In this document: positions 8,933-16,848 of the stretch, one piece after another | Numbering within the stretch: position 1 is the stretch's first letter | Layout: the number at the start of each line of letters is the position of its first letter | From: Rhodospirillaceae bacterium | Lineage (GTDB): Bacteria; Pseudomonadota; Alphaproteobacteria; Thalassobaculales; Thalassobaculaceae | Assembly (NCBI GenBank): GCA_002690995.1 | Contig: NZGS01000010.1 | Span: 1-36,957 of the forward strand | DNA length: 36,957 nt | Direction: 5' to 3' | The notes under the pieces: generated by a model | Seen by the model: the letters and a program-made list of their open reading frames with translations, nothing else | Told to the model about the DNA's origin: nothing | Databases searched by the model: none | Translations under genes and position numbers: made by a program

Positions 8933-9952
8933 TCAGCTGATTCGATAGCGCCCTTCTATTGGGTATGCAGGATCATTGTAGCCTGGGCTTGATGGGTGAC
9001 CTGATGGCACGAACTTTTCTATCAGTGCCTCGTCTTCTGGCAAAAACTTATATTCCAGGGCTTTGACATAAGCCTCCCACTGCTCCATCGTTCTTGGTCC
9101 GGCTACTAAAGAAGTAACGGCGCTGTTGTTTAGTAGCCAGCCTATAGCTATATCAATAACTGTGGCTTTCTGTTTCTTTGCATGGCGTTTAATTTTTTCA
9201 ACGATTTCAACAGACTCGACACGCCATTCCGTTTGCATCATTCGACCATCTTTTCTAGCCACCCGACTTCCCTTCTCAGGTTTGCTTTTGGTGTTATATT
9301 TTCCTGTTAAGACACCCCTCGCTAGAGGACTGTAGGGAACAACGCCTAACCCAAAATATCTGCAAGCTGGAATGTGCTCTGTCTCTGGCATTCTGTTCAT
9401 CGCATTGTAGTACGGTTGACTTACAATGGGCCGGTCTATTCCAAGGTTGTCACAAATATTACATATCTCAGCAACACGCCACGAGCGATAATTTGATACG
9501 CCAAAATAACGAATTTTACCATCTTTTATAAGGTCACCCATGGCCATTATTGTCTCTCTTAGTGGCGTTGCGTGATCCTCCTTATGAAGATAGTAGATAT
9601 CTATGTAATCTGTTCTAAGACGGCGCAAAGACTCCTCGCACGCCTGCATTACCCATTTTCGAGACAGACCACCTTTATTTGGCCCCTGCCCCATTTTATT
9701 TGCTAATTTAGTTGCAAGTACCCAATGATCACGAGACGTTTTAATGCAACGTCCGACAAGTCGCTCGGAGTCCCCACCAACATAAGCATCAGCAGTATCT
9801 ATAAAATTTATTCCAGAGTTACGTGCGGACTCAATTATTAATTGGCTTTTCTGAGAGGTTGTTTCTCTCCCAAACAACATGGTTCCTAGACAGAGCGGAG
9901 AAACTTTTAAGCCTGACTTTCCCAGATGTTTATATTCCAATATAGACCCCAC
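8933..9952 (-). CDS. aldo/keto reductase
   Basis: A 339-residue protein of the aldo/keto reductase superfamily, the YajO/Tas-like group. The catalytic tetrad is visible: D52 and Y57 in FIDTADAYVGGDSERLVG, K82 in LATKL and H123 in YYLHKED. NADP(H)-binding features appear near the C-terminus (VAGPRTMEQWEAYV). Members reduce aldehydes and ketones with NADPH; a specific substrate cannot be read from sequence. The protein starts MGSILEYKHLGKSGLKVSPL, as usual for the family. It lies downstream of the phn transporter genes on the same strand, separated by 123 bases, so read-through from that operon is possible but not needed. Confidence 0.88.
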   Translation of the reverse strand: MGSILEYKHLGKSGLKVSPLCLGTMLFGRETTSQKSQLIIESARNSGINFIDTADAYVGGDSERLVGRCIKTSRDHWVLATKLANKMGQGPNKGGLSRKWVMQACEESLRRLRTDYIDIYYLHKEDHATPLRETIMAMGDLIKDGKIRYFGVSNYRSWRVAEICNICDNLGIDRPIVSQPYYNAMNRMPETEHIPACRYFGLGVVPYSPLARGVLTGKYNTKSKPEKGSRVARKDGRMMQTEWRVESVEIVEKIKRHAKKQKATVIDIAIGWLLNNSAVTSLVAGPRTMEQWEAYVKALEYKFLPEDEALIEKFVPSGHPSSPGYNDPAYPIEGRYRIS

Positions 9953-10075
9953 ATACTTTTGTCTAATAGGTTTTATAGACCATAGAACCGATTTTAAGGA
10001 CTAATTGATTTTTTTTCAATTATACGGAGCAATTGAGGTATATACAAAGTTAATTTGGCTTTTATCCTAAATGGA

Positions 10076-11416
10076 TCAACCAATTAATTTTCGCCTGGCC
10101 TTAGCAGAAAGAATATCTATTACCACGACTGTAATTAAAACAACTAAGGAAATATAGGCAACATTCTCCCAATCTTTTCCGGTTTGAAGTGATCCCAAAA
10201 ATTGCAACCCGATTCCACCAGCTCCCATAGCTCCCACAACAATTGCCCCACGTGTGTTAGATTCCAAATAGTACAATGTTTGTGAGATGAATATGGGTAA
10301 TATCTGAGGAAGGATGCCAAAGCGATTTTGTTGAAGATTATTGGCACCCGTAGACTTGACGCCCTCCATTTCCTTTTTATCGATATTTTCTATCGACTCA
10401 GACATAAGCTTGCCAAGGGTGCCCGTGTCAGTAACACCGATAGCTAGTATGCCACTAAACGGTCCCATGCCAAAGGCTCGAATAAAAATCAAGCTCCAAA
10501 TAAGCATATCAATCCCTCTTAAAGTATCGAACAACCGTCGGAGAATAAATCGCACACTCCCGAACGGTGTAACATTGTAGGCAGCCATGAAAGCCATAGG
10601 AAGTCCAAAAACTGCTGCTATCAAGGTCCCCAGTACAGCCATGAAAATCGTTTGGAATAGCGCGACATACACTTCCTTATGAAGCCATAGACCGTTATAT
10701 AAAAATTCATTCCATGCGAAAGATAAATTACTCATCTTTGGATCTAGCCTTTTATCCAAAAAAACGAAGCGGAGTGTATCGAAGAAACCGTGATTAGCCA
10801 GAGGCGATTGAAAGTCAAAGAAGAAATATTCCCAGCCGTTGAAATATCTGTGGATTACAATTTTTGTTTTATAAAACTGAACGCGGGAATACAGGCTTGG
10901 CCGCACGTTAATTTTGTTTTTGGTAACTCTCACGTAATCCGGGAGATCTTCAAGACTTTGTATGCCTAGCTTTCCATTTACCGGCCGGGTGACGGTTATT
11001 GGAACACCATCGGTCCAATGCATCACTACCTTATTATCAAGCAAAACCAAATAACCATCATCGCCAAAATCAATACGCTTATTTTCGTTCTTACTCCCTG
11101 TGACCCATTCTGGGTAAGGATCGTAAGTTTCGAACCGACTGCCTTCTAATGTTACTTTCAATTTAAGAGGGTTCTTCCAATAGCTTTGAACGTGAACTTT
11201 ATGTGCATAAGAATCGAGAGCAAAAAATGAGGCCCTTTCTGTATTCCAACGCTTTCCAATATTATACATATCAAAAAATGAAAAAACATACCCTAAGTAA
11301 AGCAGGCCAATGGCTACGATCCCAAGCGGTATTACTTTTTTTCGCCAACTTGGATAAATAATATGACTAAATTCTCGATAAATTTTGTTTTCAATTTCAC
11401 GTTTTGAAGAAGCCAT
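10076..11416 (-). CDS. phnE: phosphonate/phosphate ABC transporter permease PhnE2, with large periplasmic domain
   Basis: About 446 residues from ATG 11416, which follows AGGAT and begins MASSKREIENKIYREF. One transmembrane helix (about 28-48) is followed by about 190 mostly polar residues, probably periplasmic. The inner-membrane permease domain then carries the EAA-loop ESIENIDKKEMEGVKSTGANN and the end GAGGIGLQFLG. Long second permeases like this are known in alphaproteobacterial PhnCDEE/PhoCDET systems, which import phosphonates and/or phosphate. The gene starts five bases after the phnE1 stop. The frame stays open upstream to 11470, overlapping phnE1, but the internal ATG has the better ribosome-binding site. 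It is the last gene of phnC-D-E1-E2. Confidence 0.88.
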   Translation of the reverse strand: MASSKREIENKIYREFSHIIYPSWRKKVIPLGIVAIGLLYLGYVFSFFDMYNIGKRWNTERASFFALDSYAHKVHVQSYWKNPLKLKVTLEGSRFETYDPYPEWVTGSKNENKRIDFGDDGYLVLLDNKVVMHWTDGVPITVTRPVNGKLGIQSLEDLPDYVRVTKNKINVRPSLYSRVQFYKTKIVIHRYFNGWEYFFFDFQSPLANHGFFDTLRFVFLDKRLDPKMSNLSFAWNEFLYNGLWLHKEVYVALFQTIFMAVLGTLIAAVFGLPMAFMAAYNVTPFGSVRFILRRLFDTLRGIDMLIWSLIFIRAFGMGPFSGILAIGVTDTGTLGKLMSESIENIDKKEMEGVKSTGANNLQQNRFGILPQILPIFISQTLYYLESNTRGAIVVGAMGAGGIGLQFLGSLQTGKDWENVAYISLVVLITVVVIDILSAKARRKLIG

Positions 11417-11421
11417 TTGCA

Positions 11422-12288
11422 CTATCCTACTACACTCGCGCCACTGGCAATTAATTTTCCACGTAACCATCTCGACAAATAATCAAGGGCGATAATTGTA
11501 ACAATCAGGAGAACAAAAATTGCTGTCACATCGGCGCCATAAGTCCATTGGATGTTAGCTGTAAGTTGTTCTCCTATTCCACCGGCACCCACAAACCCTA
11601 AAATTGTGGAAGCACGCACATTGATTTCAAGTCTTAGTAAACCGTAGCTTAAATAATTTGGCAGAACATGCGGAATAATGCCATATCGGACTTGTTGAAA
11701 CCAATTAGCGCCGTTTGCAGTTAAGCCCTCGACCGCCTTCATATCCGCATTTTCATTCACCTCAGAAAACAGTTTCCCTAGCGCACCTACTGTATGGAAG
11801 GCGATTGCAATCAACGCGGGAACGGCCGATTTACCCATTAAAAATAAGAGGACCATCGCTATCACAAGTTCAGGGAACGCTCTGGAAAAATCCATAACAC
11901 GCCTCATGAGTGAAACGGCGGTTGTATTTTTAACGAGGTTCTGACTTGCTAATAGACTAACAACAACAGCACCAACGAAACCAATGAAAGTAGCCAAGAT
12001 GGCCATGTGAATTGTTTCCATCAAAGCTGGGAAGTATTCGACAAGCAAATAAAACCATCCCCAACCAGCATCAAACGACATCTTAATGATATCGATTGGA
12101 AAATCTAATAATTGCGAAAACCCTTGAAGAAAACCACCGGAATTTGCCTCGTTAGCTGTTTCAAAGCCCAAAATAATAAATAGTACGAGCGCTACAAAAA
12201 TAGTTAGAGAATAAACGCCACGCATTTTGGTTTGACGTTTTAACTCTAGCTCGATCACGCTCAAATGGTTCGGCACTGCAAGTGACAT
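11422..12288 (-). CDS. phnE: phosphonate/phosphate ABC transporter permease PhnE1
   Basis: A 288-residue inner-membrane permease. It has a cytoplasmic start, a first transmembrane helix at about 25-43, and then a cluster of hydrophobic segments. The EAA loop EVNENADMKAVEGLTANGANW is followed by the family-typical GFVGAGGIGEQL. It pairs with PhnE2 to form the membrane channel energised by PhnC. AGGA lies nine bases upstream of ATG 12288. The 73-base gap separating it from phnD holds a strong hairpin that probably lowers permease relative to binding-protein expression. Confidence 0.92.
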   Translation of the reverse strand: MSLAVPNHLSVIELELKRQTKMRGVYSLTIFVALVLFIILGFETANEANSGGFLQGFSQLLDFPIDIIKMSFDAGWGWFYLLVEYFPALMETIHMAILATFIGFVGAVVVSLLASQNLVKNTTAVSLMRRVMDFSRAFPELVIAMVLLFLMGKSAVPALIAIAFHTVGALGKLFSEVNENADMKAVEGLTANGANWFQQVRYGIIPHVLPNYLSYGLLRLEINVRASTILGFVGAGGIGEQLTANIQWTYGADVTAIFVLLIVTIIALDYLSRWLRGKLIASGASVVG

Positions 12289-12312
12289 TACGTTATCCTA
12301 GAAAAACAATAA

Positions 12313-12343
12313 GCGGCTGGCTCACGAACTATGACCCAGCCGC
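12313..12343 (-). promoter_or_regulatory. intercistronic hairpin between phnD and phnE1
   Basis: GCGGCTGG (12313-12320) pairs perfectly with CCAGCCGC (12336-12343). After one C/C mismatch, three more pairs (TCA/TGA) close a seven-base loop. It is GC-rich in an AT-rich background. On the coding strand it is followed by TTATTGTTTTTC, which is not a clean U-tract, so it probably acts as an mRNA stabiliser or partial terminator. Such elements commonly follow binding-protein genes, which are needed in excess over the membrane subunits. Confidence 0.7.
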
Positions 12344-12361
12344 ATTTTACTCAGAAAAAAT

Positions 12362-13312
12362 TTAGTTCTTCTTTTTCTTCGCCTCAATCTTGGCTTTTCT
12401 GGCTGCTACGATTGTCTCGTAGTGGCCGTGGTCAACAGGTGTCCACTGTTTGATCTCTCCGCCCGCAACACCTAGCATGCATTCTGGATCGTTTTTATGA
12501 ACCCAATTAAATCCCTCTATCATAACCTTAACCATTTCTTCCGGCATGTCCTTCTTTACAACCACAGGACCATTTGGAATTAATTTTGATTTCCAAACCA
12601 ATTTAAGGTCATCCATATTCAATATGCCTTTATCAACCATCTTACGGAGGTTGCCACTTGAGTAACCTTCATCCCATTCTCCGACCCCTGACGTCCATGT
12701 CACGGCAGCGTCAATATCACCATTTAGAACCGCTAAAACATTGTTCTCATGGCCGCCAGAAAATTGAGTGCTAGAAAAGTAGTCGTCAGTTATTCCCATT
12801 TTTGGAAACTCGATAGAAGGAATTAAATAGCCCGAGGTAGAGTTTGGATCTGCATAACCAAGTTTCTTACCTTTAAGGTCTTTTATATCTTTAATACCTG
12901 AGTCTGCTCTCGCCACTAAAACTGAATAGTACCCCATAGCGCCGTTAGGTTGAATGCGAGTCATAATTGGTTTTACGATATTTGGATCGCGGAGGTATAC
13001 GCCTGCGTAACCAGACGGACCAAACCAAGCATAATCAATCGTCCCTCCCAGGATACCTTCCATAGTGCCCGCATAATCCTTAGCGACAAAAATTTTGGCT
13101 GGTACGCCAAGCATCTTTGAAACCTGTGGCGTAAAGCATGCGTAGCTCTTTTGACGATCTTGCGCCGCTTCACCGCCCAATATGCCCATACGAAATTCTT
13201 TGAAGCCGTATTTAGTAGCGTCAATCGTTGGTCCAGCATAATTACCAGCTGTGGCACTTGATATAAACCCGGCAACCACTATGACCGACGAGAAAAATCC
13301 TAATTTTTTCAT
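12362..13312 (-). CDS. phnD: phosphonate/phosphate ABC transporter substrate-binding protein PhnD
   Basis: A 316-residue periplasmic binding protein with a signal peptide (MKKLGFFSSVIVVAGF... cleavage near SATAG). PhnD motifs are plain: GGTIDYAWFGPSGYAG, the ligand loop DPNSTSGYLIPS and FSGGHENNVLAVLNGDIDAA. It captures phosphonates such as 2-aminoethylphosphonate, or phosphate in PhoCDET-type systems; the ligand cannot be decided here. I chose ATG 13312 because the upstream purine-rich GGAAAGGA lies at good spacing. ATG 13318 and an upstream in-frame ATG at 13360 fit less well. The tail ends in a run of lysines. It is the second gene of the phn transport operon. Confidence 0.93.
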   Translation of the reverse strand: MKKLGFFSSVIVVAGFISSATAGNYAGPTIDATKYGFKEFRMGILGGEAAQDRQKSYACFTPQVSKMLGVPAKIFVAKDYAGTMEGILGGTIDYAWFGPSGYAGVYLRDPNIVKPIMTRIQPNGAMGYYSVLVARADSGIKDIKDLKGKKLGYADPNSTSGYLIPSIEFPKMGITDDYFSSTQFSGGHENNVLAVLNGDIDAAVTWTSGVGEWDEGYSSGNLRKMVDKGILNMDDLKLVWKSKLIPNGPVVVKKDMPEEMVKVMIEGFNWVHKNDPECMLGVAGGEIKQWTPVDHGHYETIVAARKAKIEAKKKKN

Positions 13313-13363
13313 ACTCATTTCCTTTCCAAAAAAAAATCCAACATAGTTGAATCGGTTCAATTA

Positions 13364-14200
13364 TCACGCGTCTACAGTTGATAATTCCTTTATCTGCAGG
13401 TCTTCTCGTGATGGTTTGTTATTATCGCTTCCAATTGCCGTCGAAGTCATTGACTCCTCAAAGTCCTCCGATGCGCCATAAATCGACTTGGCAACTTCTG
13501 TCGTTAAATTATCCGCCTTACCATCAAAAACTATACGACCTTCGCTCATTCCTATAACTCTGTCGCAAAACTGTCTGGCTGTATCCAACGTGTGCAGATT
13601 GCAGATGACAGTTAGCCCATCAGTGTCATGAATGTCTCGTAGCGACTCCATCACTATTTTCGCATTCAATGGATCGAGGGAGGCTATAGGCTCATCGGCT
13701 AAAACTATTTGAGGTTTCTGCACGAGCGCTCTTGCGATAGCTACGCGTTGTTGTTGACCACCAGATAGCGTTTCTACTCGTTGCAGTGCTATTGATGAAA
13801 TCCCTAAACGATCTAAAGCCATCAAAGCATCTAAACGTTCCTTAGCACTAAAGAGCTTAAACAGGCTGGGAATTGTGCGGTGTTTGTTGAGGCGACCCAG
13901 GAGAACATTGGTTAATACATCCAGTCGTGGTACCAAATTAAATTGCTGAAATATCATGGCACAATTACTCTGCCATTCTCTTTTTCTAGCCCCTTTGAAA
14001 GAAAGGATATCCTCCCCTTCAACCCACACCTCGCCGCTCGTCGCGTCAGCTAATCGGTTAAGAACCCGTAACAGAGTCGACTTACCAGCTCCTGAACGAC
14101 CAATAATTCCAACCATTTGAGGTTCAGCTATACTAAAAGACGCGTCGTCGACCGCCCTTACCTCACCAAAGTGCTTGCTAACATTAGACACGCTAAACAT
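13364..14200 (-). CDS. phnC: phosphonate/phosphate ABC transporter ATP-binding protein PhnC
   Basis: About 278 residues. Walker A is GRSGAGKST, the signature is [15 protein letters not shown], Walker B is [13 protein letters not shown] and the H-loop is NLHTLD. The D-loop/Q-loop region [20 protein letters not shown] is characteristic of PhnC. It energises the PhnE1/PhnE2 channel. I chose ATG 14200 ([14 protein letters not shown]) with GAGG upstream; an ATG at 14212 would add four residues. It has an unusual acidic/serine-rich tail of about 40 residues past the normal end. It leads the operon and is preceded by a candidate Pho box 82 bases upstream. Confidence 0.93.
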   Translation of the reverse strand: MFSVSNVSKHFGEVRAVDDASFSIAEPQMVGIIGRSGAGKSTLLRVLNRLADATSGEVWVEGEDILSFKGARKREWQSNCAMIFQQFNLVPRLDVLTNVLLGRLNKHRTIPSLFKLFSAKERLDALMALDRLGISSIALQRVETLSGGQQQRVAIARALVQKPQIVLADEPIASLDPLNAKIVMESLRDIHDTDGLTVICNLHTLDTARQFCDRVIGMSEGRIVFDGKADNLTTEVAKSIYGASEDFEESMTSTAIGSDNNKPSREDLQIKELSTVDA

Positions 14201-14281
14201 CAAAAACCTCAATAAACGCCTTTAACGCATTAAACTTATGTTGTGTAGTCGATGTTTACTTTACGGAATCAAGGCCGTTTA

Positions 14282-14310
14282 ATTACAAAAAAGTAACCAT
14301 TCGATTACAA
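14282..14310. promoter_or_regulatory. candidate Pho box in the phnC/plcP divergent region
   Basis: Three 7-mers stand exactly 11 bases apart: ATTACAA (14282), GTAACCA (14293) and ATTACAA (14304). Read on the other strand they are TTGTAAT, TGGTTAC, TTGTAAT. Seven-base direct repeats separated by four bases is the known layout of PhoB boxes, and TTGTAAT resembles the E. coli CTGTCAT repeat. The element lies 82 bases from phnC and about 128 from plcP and could serve both. Bases 14293-14311 match 16 of 19 positions of an element upstream of ppk2. PhoB binding itself is inference. Confidence 0.5.
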
Positions 14311-14438
14311 TCACTGCGAAATAAAAAGGTTTCCCGGCTGCTTAAGAGATAAACGACACAAAACTTTAAAAATTATGAAACGTTTCGATAACTCCCACTC
14401 CGTACTTTAAGGTTTTTTAACTGGGTCGGGGTCTCCGC

Positions 14439-15263
14439 ATGAGGGATACAACCAATAGTTTGCCAATTCAACGGTTCAGAACTATTTGGATTTCCGACAC
14501 ACATCTTGGTACAAGAGGTGCCCGAGCGAGAGAGCTGTTACACTTCATCAAACACACAGAGTCACAAACGCTCTACTTAGTCGGGGATATAGTAGACGGC
14601 TGGCAGCTCAAAAAAAATTGGTATTGGCCTCAACTACATAACGACATTGTCCAAAAAATACTTCGAAAGGCTCGAGCGGGTACCCAAGTTATTTATATTC
14701 CGGGTAATCATGACGAAATGGCCAGAGCTTACACAGGATTGTCATTTGGTGATATTCAAATAAAACAAGACCATATTCATAAGACTGTCGACGGGAAAAA
14801 ATTATGGGTCGTACATGGCGATTTGTTTGATCACGTCATACAACACGCGCGTTGGCTAGCATATTTGGGAGACAAAGCGTATACCGTGCTTCTAACAATG
14901 AATACGACATTTAATTATGTCCGTTCGCTTTTAAATCTTCCCTACTGGTCTTTTTCTCAGTACTTGAAGCAAAAAGTAAAATTAGCCGTGTCTTTTATTT
15001 CCAGTTTCGAAAAGGCTTTAGCAACCGAGACGAGACGGCGTAAATGCGATGGTATTGTATGCGGTCATATACATAAACCAGAGATGAAATTTGTGGGCGA
15101 TATACTGTATACAAATGATGGTGATTGGGTAGAATCATTGTCCGCATTGGTAGAGCATTTTGATGGGAGGTTGGAAATTTTGCACTGGGGTGGGCAGATA
15201 GATGAACTAGCAGCTAGCACAACACTCAAATCCAACAAGAACTTTGATCAAGCTATCGCGTGA
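14439..15263 (+). CDS. plcP: PlcP-type calcineurin-like phosphoesterase (phospholipase C for lipid remodelling)
   Basis: A 274-residue metallophosphoesterase. The metal ligands are visible: D20 and H22 in SDTHLG, D50 in VGDIVDGW, N90/H91 in PGNHDE, H126 in VVHGD, and H210/H212 in CGHIH. The block GDIVDGWQLKKNWYWPQLHN is typical of the PlcP group, which is often annotated as LpxH-like UDP-diacylglucosamine diphosphatase. PlcP, described in Sinorhizobium and marine alphaproteobacteria under phosphate limitation, removes head groups from membrane phospholipids to give diacylglycerol. The next gene (glycosyltransferase, one-base overlap) uses such diacylglycerol, which favours PlcP over LpxH. The divergent phn operon fits phosphate regulation. 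The LpxH alternative is not excluded. Confidence 0.82.
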   Translation: MRDTTNSLPIQRFRTIWISDTHLGTRGARARELLHFIKHTESQTLYLVGDIVDGWQLKKNWYWPQLHNDIVQKILRKARAGTQVIYIPGNHDEMARAYTGLSFGDIQIKQDHIHKTVDGKKLWVVHGDLFDHVIQHARWLAYLGDKAYTVLLTMNTTFNYVRSLLNLPYWSFSQYLKQKVKLAVSFISSFEKALATETRRRKCDGIVCGHIHKPEMKFVGDILYTNDGDWVESLSALVEHFDGRLEILHWGGQIDELAASTTLKSNKNFDQAIA

Positions 15264-16687
15264 TGGAGAATAAAGAACAAAAAATTCTCATTGTTTCTGA
15301 TGCCTGGGCCCCTCAAGTGAACGGGGTTGTAAGGACCTTATCTTATACAAAGAAATGCTTGGAAAGTTTTGGTTACCAAGTTTTCGTAATAACGCCCGAC
15401 CAATTTTTTTCAATCCCATGTCCAACTTATCCCGAAATACGACTGGCGTTATTTCCTGGCAAGAGGATGACTTCAAGTATCAAGTCAATAGCGCCAGATA
15501 TTATACATATTTCTACTGAAGGGCCTTTAGGGATATCTGCCCGAAATTACGCTATTAGACACGATCTCCGGTTTTCCACAGCATACCACACGCGATTTCC
15601 GGAGTATATTCACTCTCGCTTTCGTATTCCGCTTGCTTTTACATACCGATTTATTCGTTGGTTTCACAGGCATTCGAGCGCTGTGATGGTACCAACATCC
15701 TCAGTGCTAAATGATTTACAAAAATGGGAAGTGGAAAATGCCGTTCTTTGGCCCAGAGGTGTAGATACGGAGTTATTCAAGCCGAATGCTGAACGAGCAA
15801 AAAACGATGAATCGATATTTCTTTACGTTGGTCGGATTGCTATTGAAAAGAATCTTGAAGCCTTTCTCAGCTTAGATTTGAAGGGAGAAAAATGGGTAGT
15901 TGGCGATGGGCCAGAACTTAAGAAATTACGTCAAAAATATCCTAATGTGACTTTTTTCGGTGCCAAAACAAAAGAGCAACTCCCGTTCTACTACAATCAA
16001 GCAGATGTATTTGTTTTTCCAAGTAGAACTGATACCTTTGGTCTTGTACTTCTCGAAGCCATGGCATGTGGCTTACCTGTCGCCGCTTTTCCTGTGAGTG
16101 GGCCTATCGATGTGATTGAGGGTGACGCAAACAACTTCAAGGCTAAGGCGGGCATACTTGATGGAGATCTCGGTCTTGCTTGCGAGCAAGCACTTACGTT
16201 GTCACGAAAGCATGTCCGCAAACACGCTGAAAAATTTTCTTGGGACCATGCCACTAAAATTTTTAAAGGCCATCTTGTAAAATCTAGAGAAACTGGGAGC
16301 TACAACATTATTGACAACCCCTATAAAGATAACAAAGGGATCCGTCGTTTTATCAAAGCAACCAAAAATTCCCTAGCTGGCTTGTTATGTGGTCTAAAAG
16401 AAGAAAGCGCCTTTAGACAAGAAATTCTATTAACATTTTTATTGGTACCTATAGCTCTTTTATTAGAAACCTCCTTGTTAGAAAAGCTTTTAATGATCAG
16501 CTCGGTAATACTTGTTTTGATTGTAGAACTTTTGAATTCAAGCGTAGAAGCTGCCGTAGATAGAATTTCTCTCGAAAACCACGGACTTTCAAAACGCGCT
16601 AAGGATTATGGAAGTGCGGCAGTGTTTTTATCCTTGATTCTTTGTGGCACTATCTATCTCGTTTTTATTTTTAGAAGCATCTTTTAA
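15263..16687 (+). CDS. Agt-like GT4 diacylglycerol glycosyltransferase fused to DgkA diacylglycerol kinase
   Basis: A single 474-residue frame with two complete enzymes. Residues 1 to about 340 are a GT4 glycosyltransferase: NGVVRTL near the start, YVGRIAIEKN, VVGDGPEL and the nucleotide-sugar site SRTDTFGLVLLEAMACG. Residues from about 358 to the end match DgkA: EESAFRQE, three membrane helices, VELLNSSVEAAVDRI and LSKRAKDYGSAAV, with the catalytic E, N and D positions kept. PlcP-associated glycosyltransferases (Agt) put glucose or glucuronate on diacylglycerol; DgkA phosphorylates diacylglycerol to phosphatidate. Both would draw on the PlcP product. The start ATG overlaps the plcP stop (TGATG), implying coupling; a GTG at 15260 is the alternative. 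I know of no described fusion of this kind. Confidence 0.85.
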   Translation: MENKEQKILIVSDAWAPQVNGVVRTLSYTKKCLESFGYQVFVITPDQFFSIPCPTYPEIRLALFPGKRMTSSIKSIAPDIIHISTEGPLGISARNYAIRHDLRFSTAYHTRFPEYIHSRFRIPLAFTYRFIRWFHRHSSAVMVPTSSVLNDLQKWEVENAVLWPRGVDTELFKPNAERAKNDESIFLYVGRIAIEKNLEAFLSLDLKGEKWVVGDGPELKKLRQKYPNVTFFGAKTKEQLPFYYNQADVFVFPSRTDTFGLVLLEAMACGLPVAAFPVSGPIDVIEGDANNFKAKAGILDGDLGLACEQALTLSRKHVRKHAEKFSWDHATKIFKGHLVKSRETGSYNIIDNPYKDNKGIRRFIKATKNSLAGLLCGLKEESAFRQEILLTFLLVPIALLLETSLLEKLLMISSVILVLIVELLNSSVEAAVDRISLENHGLSKRAKDYGSAAVFLSLILCGTIYLVFIFRSIF

Positions 16688-16772
16688 TTAGTGAATAATT
16701 TTTTTATATCTGTTTAAGTTTAAGTAAGGGAATAGTCCCAGCACAATCTTAAACACTGTATAAGGTTTGAAT

Positions 16773-16809
16773 GTGATCATTCCATTACAATTGGTCTATT
16801 TTTGATAAT
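16773..16809 (+). promoter_or_regulatory. candidate Pho box and -10 upstream of ppk2
   Basis: GTGATCA (16773) and ATTACAA (16784) stand 11 bases apart, and bases 16773-16791 match 16 of 19 positions of the phnC/plcP element. GATAAT (16804-16809, five of six to TATAAT) begins 13 bases after the second repeat, the geometry expected when a Pho box replaces the -35 element. The ppk2 ATG is 39 bases further on. Confidence 0.45.
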
Positions 16810-16848
16810 ATAGTTAAAAGACCGAGTCAGTCATGTAGGAGATTTGCC

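Noticed and set aside
10003-10021. AATTGA/TCAATT stem with T-rich loop downstream of phnE2
   Set aside because: Only six weak pairs, and the T-run is inside the loop, so it does not look like an intrinsic terminator.
14439-15263. LpxH (UDP-2,3-diacylglucosamine diphosphatase of lipid A synthesis)
   Set aside because: The metal motifs fit both families, but the protein is longer than typical LpxH, carries the PlcP-type GWQLKKNWYWPQ block and overlaps a diacylglycerol-using glycosyltransferase gene beside phn genes. PlcP is the better call.
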